The notes under the pieces were generated by a model that saw only the letters and a program-made list of their open reading frames with translations, did not search any database and was not told the origin of the DNA. This document shows, one piece after another, positions 7,549 to 13,667 of a stretch of DNA of 14,336 bases. The stretch spans positions 1 to 14,336 of the forward strand of contig CALWSX010000063.1 of the NCBI GenBank assembly GCA_944384285.1. The letters are read 5' to 3'. The stretch is from an uncultured Lachnospiraceae bacterium. GTDB lineage: Bacteria; Bacillota; Clostridia; Lachnospirales; Anaerotignaceae. Positions within the stretch are counted from its first letter, which is position 1. Each line of letters begins with the position of its first letter. Made by a program: the position numbers and the translations under genes.

Positions 7549-8940
7549 TTGAAAATTAAATTGATTTTACTAGTTTTTTTATTGTCTTTGTTTACAAATA
7601 TAAATTGTTATGGGTATGAAAAAGTTCCTTGCATTGGTAGTATAAATTCAATAGTGATTGATGGTCAAAATTTTAATCTTAATGCTTATAATATTAATGG
7701 ATATAATTACTTTAAACTTAGAGATATTTCTTATATTATGAATTATTCAAATAAACCTTTTTCTGTAAAATGGAATAATGATGAAAATAGTATAAATATT
7801 ATTTCAGGTTATGATAGTACTTCGGTTAAACCAAATTCAGAGGAATACAAAATAGGTAATACAGATGCAGTCAGAACAACTTCAGCAATATATGTAAATG
7901 GACAAAATGTTGTGTTTGAATCATATAATATTGAAGGATATACTTTTTTTAAACTCAGAGATTTGGGAGAAGCACTTGGTTTTCAAGTAGATTGGGATAA
8001 TGATCAAAATCAAATTATAATTAAAACTACAAGCGAAAATTCACCTATAACCCCACAACAGTACCAAAGTATGCTTGGAAGGGGTATGGATGTTGATTGG
8101 TCAAAAACAAATAGTGGAAGAGAAAATTATAACGAACAAACAGTGAGAGATTTTATAAATGCTGGGATTTCGCATGTCAGAATCAGAATTTCAGATGATG
8201 CAAATGAAAGTTTGTTTTACTATCTTGATAAACAGATTGAAGACTGTATTTCGAATGGATTAATACCAATTATTGCTTATCAAGCTGACGAATTTAAAAA
8301 CCAGCCAAATGATAAAAATATGAAAAAAGTAGTTGAATGGTGGGGAACTGTAGCAGAGAAATATAAAGATGTTTCATATTTATTGAGTTTTGATTTGTTG
8401 ATTGAAGCTACAGATGAATTGAATCAGCATCCTGAAAAATTAAATGAGCTTTATGAAAAATTAACAACTGAAATTAGAAAAACAAATCCAGAACGAATTA
8501 TCATAATTTCTCCTAGAATGAGATCGGATTCAGAATATCTTAATGAGTTGAAAATCCCTACAGATCATAATAATTATTTGATGGCAGAATGGCATTTTTA
8601 TGCTTCTGGACCAAGTAAAACAAATGAAAGAAAACTTTGGACAACTGGGACAGAAGAAGAAAAGAAATTAATAACAGATAAAATAAATTATGCAATTAAC
8701 TGGCAAAATAAAACAGGTGTACCTACATGGGTTGGTGCATGGATGGCAGGGAATTATAATGATGGAGATGATTATAGTGTAGAGGAACAGATTGTGTTTG
8801 CACAATTTATTACTGATAATTTGGAAGAGGCCGGGATCCCATATGCAGTAAATTCAGATACTAAGTTTTATGACAGAGAGAAAAATGAATGGTATAAAGA
8901 GATGATTCCATTAAGAAATGTAATTTTTGATACAAAATAG
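7549..8940 (+). CDS. secreted stalk-domain protein with GH5-like glycosidase domain
   Basis: This 463-residue protein has a signal peptide at about 1-22 (KIK, then a leucine-rich core). Two stalk (copper amine oxidase N-terminal-like) repeats follow at about 31-87 and 108-161, each with a Y-N-I then [YF]-F-K-L-R-D core, then W-[ND]-[ND]-D. Residues 175-463 resemble a GH5-type (beta/alpha)8 glycosidase: RGMDVDW at 178-184, a candidate acid/base glutamate E286 in FDLLIEATD, and a WHFYASGP strand (348-355). The strand expected to carry the nucleophile reads PTWVGAWMAG (392-401), with Ala397 where GH5 normally has Glu. The TTG start lies nine bases after AGGAG (7535-7539). It is probably extracellular and wall-associated, acting on or binding a glycan. 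The target is unknown and activity is uncertain. Confidence 0.85.
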   Translation: MKIKLILLVFLLSLFTNINCYGYEKVPCIGSINSIVIDGQNFNLNAYNINGYNYFKLRDISYIMNYSNKPFSVKWNNDENSINIISGYDSTSVKPNSEEYKIGNTDAVRTTSAIYVNGQNVVFESYNIEGYTFFKLRDLGEALGFQVDWDNDQNQIIIKTTSENSPITPQQYQSMLGRGMDVDWSKTNSGRENYNEQTVRDFINAGISHVRIRISDDANESLFYYLDKQIEDCISNGLIPIIAYQADEFKNQPNDKNMKKVVEWWGTVAEKYKDVSYLLSFDLLIEATDELNQHPEKLNELYEKLTTEIRKTNPERIIIISPRMRSDSEYLNELKIPTDHNNYLMAEWHFYASGPSKTNERKLWTTGTEEEKKLITDKINYAINWQNKTGVPTWVGAWMAGNYNDGDDYSVEEQIVFAQFITDNLEEAGIPYAVNSDTKFYDREKNEWYKEMIPLRNVIFDTK

Positions 8941-9058
8941 GTTAAATTTTTAAATAAAATCTTATTTCATAATATAAAAAATGATGATAGTTTTAAGGTG
9001 CATATGATTACATATGAATAAGATTATTAGAGAAACAATGAAAATTTCATAAATAAAT

Positions 9059-9114
9059 GCTTTGGTAATATCAGTCTTAAACAGAAATTTGATGATACCA
9101 AAGCTTTTTATTTT
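9059..9114 (+). terminator. rho-independent terminator after the stalk-GH5 gene
   Basis: GCTTTGGTA at 9059-9067 pairs perfectly with TACCAAAGC at 9096-9104. Two mismatches and a further four-base pairing (ATCA with TGAT) extend the stem inward. TTTTTATTTT follows directly. It lies 118 bases after the stop at 8940, so the transcript would have an unusually long 3' tail. Confidence 0.75.
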
Positions 9115-9292
9115 ACAAAATAAATTATGTTAAATTTATTATTATGTGACTATTTTTTGCTATTGTTATAAAATAAGATGTTTTGTTCTAAGATACTGCA
9201 AATGCGATAATAAAAATATTTATATAAAGTCAATGTAAGGCAAAAAATTAGTGTATTATTCTATAGAAGTATTGAAATATGCGGGTTTAATA

Positions 9293-9355
9293 GTATTGTT
9301 GTATTGACGTTATAACAAATTGTGATATAATTTTGCCATAAAGGGTATTGTTGTA
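9293..9355 (+). repeat. 11-base direct repeat flanking the promoter
   Basis: GTATTGTTGTA occurs at 9293-9303 and again at 9345-9355, 52 bases apart, which is close to five helical turns. The copies bracket the -35/-10 elements. Confidence 0.5.
9304..9331 (+). promoter_or_regulatory. promoter of the second stalk-protein gene
   Basis: TTGACG (9304-9309) and TATAAT (9326-9331) are 16 bases apart, close to the sigma-A consensus. The start would be near 9338, about 40 bases before the ATG. The ribosome site AGGAGGG (9365-9371) is five bases from the ATG. Confidence 0.7.
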
Positions 9356-9365
9356 CAATTTGTTA
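9313..9365. repeat. 11-base inverted repeat over promoter and leader
   Basis: TAACAAATTGT (9313-9323) is the exact reverse complement of ACAATTTGTTA (9355-9365). Each arm contains a near-symmetric ACAA[A/T]TTGT element. The left arm sits between -35 and -10, and the right arm abuts the ribosome site. Because the left arm is upstream of the expected start, the pair cannot form an RNA hairpin in this transcript and more likely marks paired protein-binding sites. Confidence 0.55.
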
Positions 9366-9376
9366 GGAGGGTATAT

Positions 9377-10306
9377 ATGAAATTAAAATCTGTTATTCTT
9401 GGACTTTTAATTGCGTCATCTATGTCAACAACTGCTTTTGCTATGGAAACCATAAAGATTAATGGTTATCCTCACTATGAAGTTGGTTATGAACAAATAA
9501 CAGCAGAGTTTCAAGTGAGTATTTCAAATGTTGTAAAAGTAGAAGAAAGTAATTCAGGTTATGCCGATGATACATATTATTGTCAAGGCACTGTTGAAGT
9601 AGTTGCTCTTGATGAATTAAGTGGTTTTGGTGTTTCTAAGATGGATAAAATAGATGATGAGCAATATATTGAAACAGAATATCTTGTTCCAGATGGATAC
9701 ACAGAAGAAGAATGGTATAATCGACTTGATGAAGATAAGCCTGTTGAGAAGGGTACAAAATATACATTAAAAGAACCGGGAGTTTATTATGTATATGGTA
9801 ATTATGGACCTTTAGATGGTGGAGTTAATAGCAAAGTTATTATTGAAAAAGCATCAACAGAAGAAACAAAACCAGTAGTTAAAGAAAATAAAGAGGCTAT
9901 CTATACAAATTCAAATGTTGTTGTAAATGGTAATAAAATAGAGTTTGAAGCATATAACATAGCTGGAAATAATTACTTTAAACTTCGTGATTTTGCTATT
10001 GCCGTTGCAGGTTCAGAAAGTCAGTTTGATGTAACTTGGGATAATGAAAAACAAATAATTAATCTTATTTCAGGTAAAAATTATTCTTTAATCAATCAGG
10101 ATAAAATTTTAAAAGGCGACGGAAAAAATAAAACAGCAACATTATATCAGAATGGAATTTTAAAAGATGGTGTTGCAGTTGATGTAGAAGCTTATACAAT
10201 AAATAATAATAACTATTTCAAATTAAGAGATTTATGTGAATTGTTTAATGTGGCTCTTGAATGGGATGCAGAAAATAATGTTATAAGCATTTTTACAAAT
10301 AAATAA
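9377..10306 (+). CDS. secreted protein with two C-terminal stalk repeats
   Basis: This 309-residue protein has a clear signal peptide: a KLK start, a hydrophobic core at 6-15, and probable cleavage after AFA (residue 22). Residues 24-155 form a beta-rich, acidic region I do not recognise, containing VPDGYTEEEWYNRLDED (104-120) and a PGVYYVYGNYG stretch. After a Glu/Lys-rich linker (156-173) come two stalk repeats at about 176-232 and 252-308, with YNIAGNNYFKLRD (193-205) and YTINNNNYFKLRD (273-285), each followed by a W-D element. The repeats closely match those of the upstream stalk-GH5 protein, but their order is reversed: modules are C-terminal here. No LPXTG, lipobox or SLH motif is visible, so attachment to the surface is unclear. 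The gene is separately transcribed. Confidence 0.85.
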   Translation: MKLKSVILGLLIASSMSTTAFAMETIKINGYPHYEVGYEQITAEFQVSISNVVKVEESNSGYADDTYYCQGTVEVVALDELSGFGVSKMDKIDDEQYIETEYLVPDGYTEEEWYNRLDEDKPVEKGTKYTLKEPGVYYVYGNYGPLDGGVNSKVIIEKASTEETKPVVKENKEAIYTNSNVVVNGNKIEFEAYNIAGNNYFKLRDFAIAVAGSESQFDVTWDNEKQIINLISGKNYSLINQDKILKGDGKNKTATLYQNGILKDGVAVDVEAYTINNNNYFKLRDLCELFNVALEWDAENNVISIFTNK

Positions 10307-10315
10307 AAGTATATT

Positions 10316-10346
10316 AAGGACAACCTTTTATTTGGTTGTCCTTTTT
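10316..10346 (+). terminator. rho-independent terminator
   Basis: AAGGACAACC (10316-10325) and GGTTGTCCTT (10334-10343) form a perfect 10-base stem with an eight-base loop, followed by T to 10346. It lies nine bases after the stop of the stalk protein gene. Confidence 0.92.
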
Positions 10347-10456
10347 GTATATATAACTATATAAAAGTTTTCACCATAGAATTTAAAAAAATGATTATAA
10401 ATTAAATTTTTTTTAATATCTATATAAGTAAAAGATATATTAAGAGAGTTGAGTTT

Positions 10457-11431
10457 ATGAAAGCTGAAAAAAATAAAAATCTTCCTTCTTATAAAGAATT
10501 ACAAGTAGAAGTTGATAGAAATTTTGCAAAATATATTGATATTATTAACGGAAATTCTCAAAAACAGTTGGAAGATATAATGGCATATGAATTTAGCAGA
10601 CAATCGGAGGCTTTTAGAAAGAGCATATCTAACTATACGCAAAGATATAAATTTTGGGGAAATATAGATTTTGAAACAGGATATGGAACTATGGCCAAAG
10701 AACGATCAGAAATTTTAAAAGATCATATAGAAGATTTTATCTGGTTATATGATAACTTGTGTGATTATAGGAGTAGATATGTATTATACGGAATTCTAAA
10801 ATATTGGCTTGTGTATGACTATTTAATGCTTGATAAAATAAAAGAACGTTTGTTTTGCGACTATTTTGATTTAGATATTTTAAAATTAAATCAAGAATCC
10901 ATAATTGTAGATGTTGGTACATTTATAGGTGACACAGTTATGCAATTTAATTCTGTTTATAATAAATGTAAAAAAATATATTGTTATGAAGTAGACCCTT
11001 ATAATATAGATATTGCACAATCAAATTTATCAAAATATGATTTTGTAGAAATAAGGCAAAAAGCAGTTGCAAGCAAAAAAGGTGAAATGTACCTTTATAC
11101 AAATAAGGCGGATACTTCTAATACACAGACAGTATTTGATATTGAAGAAAAAGGAAGTGTAGTGGAGTCTGTTGCATTAGATGAAGACATTATTGAAAAA
11201 ATTGATTTTATAAAAATGGATATTGAAGGAGGAGAACAAGAAGCATTAAGAGGCTGTACAAGGCATATAAAAGAAAATAAAACAAAGTTAGCAATTTGTA
11301 CTTATCATGGTAATGAAGATATATGGAAAATCCCACGAATGGTTGATGCAGTAAGAGATGATTATAATTTTTATATGAGATATAATGGGGGAACAGGTTT
11401 TCCAACAGAATATGTATTTTTTGCTCTTTAA
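10457..11431 (+). CDS. FkbM-family SAM-dependent methyltransferase
   Basis: This 324-residue cytoplasmic protein has no signal or membrane segment. The C-terminal half is a class I methyltransferase of the FkbM type: SAM-binding VDVGTFIGDT (151-160), the acidic ribose-binding E178 in CYEVDP, and the family motif MDIEGGEQEAL (254-264) followed by CTYHG. FkbM proteins O-methylate sugars or polyketides, often in surface-glycan or glycopeptide pathways. Residues 1-145 are helical, rich in Tyr, Lys and Glu, and not assigned. The start ATG has only a weak GAGAG site, but no nearer in-frame start is better supported. It is transcribed alone between two terminators and has no glycosyltransferase neighbours here, so the substrate is open. 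Confidence 0.85.
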   Translation: MKAEKNKNLPSYKELQVEVDRNFAKYIDIINGNSQKQLEDIMAYEFSRQSEAFRKSISNYTQRYKFWGNIDFETGYGTMAKERSEILKDHIEDFIWLYDNLCDYRSRYVLYGILKYWLVYDYLMLDKIKERLFCDYFDLDILKLNQESIIVDVGTFIGDTVMQFNSVYNKCKKIYCYEVDPYNIDIAQSNLSKYDFVEIRQKAVASKKGEMYLYTNKADTSNTQTVFDIEEKGSVVESVALDEDIIEKIDFIKMDIEGGEQEALRGCTRHIKENKTKLAICTYHGNEDIWKIPRMVDAVRDDYNFYMRYNGGTGFPTEYVFFAL

Positions 11432-11446
11432 AATAAATTGATGTTT

Positions 11447-11483
11447 AAACCGGCATATTAAAAGATATGTCGGTTTTATTTTT
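11447..11483 (+). terminator. rho-independent terminator
   Basis: AAACCGGCATAT (11447-11458) pairs with ATATGTCGGTTT (11465-11476) through one G-T wobble around a six-base loop. A T-rich tail follows. It ends the methyltransferase transcript 15 bases after its stop. Confidence 0.88.
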
Positions 11484-11591
11484 GTGTTTTATTAAAGAAT
11501 ATATATAATTTTTTATTTTATTAAATAAAATTTAATTAATCATTAAAAAATAATACTTGCATATACATTGTATCAAAGGAGTTGATGAATT

Positions 11592-12071
11592 TTGTATCCA
11601 TATAACAGTAAAACAATTTTAGAAAATAAATCTTCAAAAGAAAAATCAGAAACAGATACAGATGTATACAAAAAAAAACTTTTAGAGCTTTTGGAAATGT
11701 CAGCAAAAGATGAATTAAAAGATATTAATTACTATAAAAAGCTTGTATCTAAAGCAAAAGACGAGGTGGAAAGTAAACTTTTAAAAGATATTTATATGAA
11801 TTCTGCAAAACACTACAATTTTTTAAAAAAAATATTTTTGGTTTTAACAGCAGAAGAAATGATAGATGCTGATGATTTTATAGAAGATTATGTTATTGGT
11901 GATTTAGAAGATGAACTTGAAAAAAGTTTATTTAAAGAACTTGAAGACGTAGAATTTTACAGACAATTTTCATCTTTTTTTGAAGATGAAGATATGCTTA
12001 AAATGCTTTATGAAATTATAACAGATAAACAAAATAATGGTATTAAACTTACATATCTTTTAGGCAGATAA
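11592..12071 (+). CDS. ferritin-like domain protein with degenerate metal site
   Basis: This 159-residue soluble protein is almost entirely helical after residue 25 and reads as a four-helix ferritin/rubrerythrin-like bundle: helix 1 with E41 and YY at 47-48, helix 2 with IYMNSAKHYNFLKKI (67-81), helix 3 with ELEDVEFYRQF (116-126) and helix 4 with ITDKQNNGIKLTYLL. In iron-binding relatives helices 2 and 4 carry D-E-x-x-H. Here helix 2 has N-S-A-K-H and helix 4 has D-K-Q-N-N, so most diiron ligands are lost. A structural or spore/envelope role is possible but unproven. The TTG start follows GGAG (11578-11581) by ten bases; the ATG at 11585 is out of frame. The gene is followed after 13 bases by the peptidase gene, so they share a transcript. 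Confidence 0.7.
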   Translation: MYPYNSKTILENKSSKEKSETDTDVYKKKLLELLEMSAKDELKDINYYKKLVSKAKDEVESKLLKDIYMNSAKHYNFLKKIFLVLTAEEMIDADDFIEDYVIGDLEDELEKSLFKELEDVEFYRQFSSFFEDEDMLKMLYEIITDKQNNGIKLTYLLGR

Positions 12072-12084
12072 TGGAGGTATATTT

Positions 12085-12870
12085 TTGCATGACATACTTA
12101 TGAAGTTTAAATGTGCTGCAGTTTTTGTGTTTTTGGCTGTTTTTTTAATTAACATAAAAATAACTATGTCAAGAAGTGGGAATTTGGTTATACCAGAGAA
12201 AAAAACAATAAATAAAAAAATATATACTTACATAGCTGAAAATAATATGATTGCAAAACAAGGTAAATATGCAAATATTTATTATGAAAAAGTAGATGAA
12301 CAATATTCAGATATGATTTTAGATATGGCAGATTTATATTATCCCATTATATCCTCGGAAATGAATCATAAAATAAGTGATGAAAAGATTGATATTGTGA
12401 TATATAATTCTAAGAAAAAATTTGCAGACATTCTTTTAATTGATGAAAAAAATTCTCCTATGGGTGCATATTATGGAGGTTTTATAAACATATTAAATCC
12501 TGAAAGCTGGATTGAAAAAGATGAAGATATTATAGAGAGGTTTATGAATGAAGGCCCTGTTGTACACGAAATAACTCATCTTGTTTTAGATAAAAAATTA
12601 AAAGGAAATTACGATTTGTGGTTTAGTGAGGGTGTTGCTCTTTATTTTGAAAAACGTCTTACAGGGTTTGAGTGGAGAAAAGACCTTTCTCGTTCTGCTG
12701 ATAAAATTACATATAAGGATTTAAAAGAAAATTTTCTTGAAATAGATGAAAGTCTTGCTTATAGAAAAAGCTATGAGTTAATTGATAAAATAGGATATGA
12801 AAGACTTTTAAAAATACTTGATGAAATTCAAAAAGGAAAAACATGTGATGAATTTTTTGAAACTTTGTAA
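12085..12870 (+). CDS. membrane-anchored peptidase MA-like zinc metallopeptidase
   Basis: This 261-residue protein starts with one hydrophobic segment (about 10-28) and should face the cell exterior. The zinc site is HEITH (161-165), with the third ligand glutamate E182 in WFSEGVALYFE, the gluzincin pattern of the peptidase MA family. A C-terminal SYELIDKIGYERLLKIL helix pair is typical of these proteins. The substrate is unknown. The start is TTG, seven bases after GGAGG (12073-12077). The ATG at 12089 is out of frame, and the in-frame ATG at 12100 is too far from the ribosome site. It is coupled to the ferritin-like gene upstream and lies 92 bases before the WalR-like gene, so an envelope-related role is a reasonable inference. 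Confidence 0.85.
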   Translation: MHDILMKFKCAAVFVFLAVFLINIKITMSRSGNLVIPEKKTINKKIYTYIAENNMIAKQGKYANIYYEKVDEQYSDMILDMADLYYPIISSEMNHKISDEKIDIVIYNSKKKFADILLIDEKNSPMGAYYGGFINILNPESWIEKDEDIIERFMNEGPVVHEITHLVLDKKLKGNYDLWFSEGVALYFEKRLTGFEWRKDLSRSADKITYKDLKENFLEIDESLAYRKSYELIDKIGYERLLKILDEIQKGKTCDEFFETL

Positions 12871-12876
12871 AAGCAC

Positions 12877-12905
12877 TTTAAAATAAAAAGAATATTTAGT
12901 ATAAT
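12877..12905 (+). promoter_or_regulatory. possible promoter of the walR-walK pair
   Basis: TATAAT (12900-12905) has TTTAAA (12877-12882) 17 bases upstream. The -10 is perfect and the -35 is weak. Transcription would begin near 12912, within the hairpin above, leaving about 50 bases of leader before the GGAGG-ATG start at 12963. Confidence 0.45.
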
Positions 12906-12936
12906 TAAAGGGAAGCTTTTTGATGCTTCCCTTTAA
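12905..12936 (+). terminator. 12-base-stem hairpin between peptidase and walR-like genes
   Basis: TTAAAGGGAAGC (12905-12916) and GCTTCCCTTTAA (12925-12936) pair perfectly around an eight-base loop. The tail is AT-rich but has no strong T run, so termination may be partial. It overlaps the last base of a TATAAT element at 12900-12905. Confidence 0.6.
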
Positions 12937-12962
12937 AAGTCTTATATACTTGGAGGTATGCT

Positions 12963-13655
12963 ATGGAAAAAAATATACTTGTTGTTGACGATGAACAAAA
13001 TATTGTTAATATTATAAAATATAATCTTAAAAAAGAAGGATATAATGTTTTGACAGCTGAAAATGGACAAGAAGCTTTGGAAGTTTTTAAAAAATCAAAT
13101 CCTGATTTAATTCTTCTTGATATTATGATGCCTGTTTTAGATGGTTATGAAGTTTGTAAAAAAATACGTGAAACTTCAAATGTCCCTATAATTATGCTTA
13201 CTTCAAGAGCTGAAGAAGTGGACAAGGTTTTAGGACTTGAACTTGGGGCAGATGACTATGTTACTAAACCTTTTGGTGTAAGAGAACTTTTGGCAAGAGT
13301 AAAAGCAAACTTAAGAAGAACTTCTGCTGCGGGTTCAGATGATAAAAATTCTAATATTATAGCTTTTGGAAAAATTAAAATAGATCTTGATAAATTTGAA
13401 GTTACAAAAGATGGAGAAAAAATAGATCTTACATTTAGAGAATTTGAACTTTTAAAATTTCTTGCACAGCAAAAAGCACAAGTTTTTTCAAGAGAGGCTC
13501 TTCTTGAAAAAGTTTGGGGATATGAATATTACGGAGATGTAAGAACTGTTGACGTTACAGTAAGAAGGCTCAGAGAAAAAATCGAAGATAATTGTTCAAA
13601 ACCAGAAATTATTCTTACAAAACGTGGGGTTGGATATTTCTTCGGAGGGAAATAA
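12963..13655 (+). CDS. walR: WalR/YycF-like OmpR-family response regulator
   Basis: This 230-residue regulator has a receiver domain (1-120) with acidic pocket D9 and D10, phospho-acceptor D53 in LLLDIMMP, T80, and K102 in YVTKPF. A winged-helix DNA-binding domain (about 133-228) follows, with VWGYEYYGDVRTVDVTVRRL and ILTKRGVGYFF. This wording closely resembles WalR, the essential regulator of peptidoglycan hydrolase genes in Firmicutes. A PhoP/PhoB-type regulator is the main alternative. ATG follows GGAGG by six bases. The kinase gene starts 12 bases downstream, which supports a classic two-component operon. Confidence 0.9.
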   Translation: MEKNILVVDDEQNIVNIIKYNLKKEGYNVLTAENGQEALEVFKKSNPDLILLDIMMPVLDGYEVCKKIRETSNVPIIMLTSRAEEVDKVLGLELGADDYVTKPFGVRELLARVKANLRRTSAAGSDDKNSNIIAFGKIKIDLDKFEVTKDGEKIDLTFREFELLKFLAQQKAQVFSREALLEKVWGYEYYGDVRTVDVTVRRLREKIEDNCSKPEIILTKRGVGYFFGGK

Positions 13656-13667
13656 TGGGGTTGTATT

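Larger units (their letters stand above)
8941..9376. other. intergenic region with terminator and promoter
   Basis: This AT-rich stretch holds a small palindrome (CATATG-ATTA-CATATG, 9001-9016), a U-tailed hairpin (9059-9114), and the promoter and repeats before the next gene (9293-9371). There is no open frame of note. The long gap between the stop at 8940 and the hairpin at 9059 is otherwise unexplained. Confidence 0.5.

Noticed and set aside
7600..7611. possible lipobox at Cys20 of the stalk-GH5 protein
   Set aside because: The residues before the Cys are N-I-N, which do not fit the L-[AS]-[GA]-C pattern, so ordinary signal peptidase cleavage is more likely.
9001..9016. CATATG-ATTA-CATATG palindrome as a terminator
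   Set aside because: The six-base A/T-rich stem has no T run after it. The hairpin at 9059-9114 is the convincing terminator.
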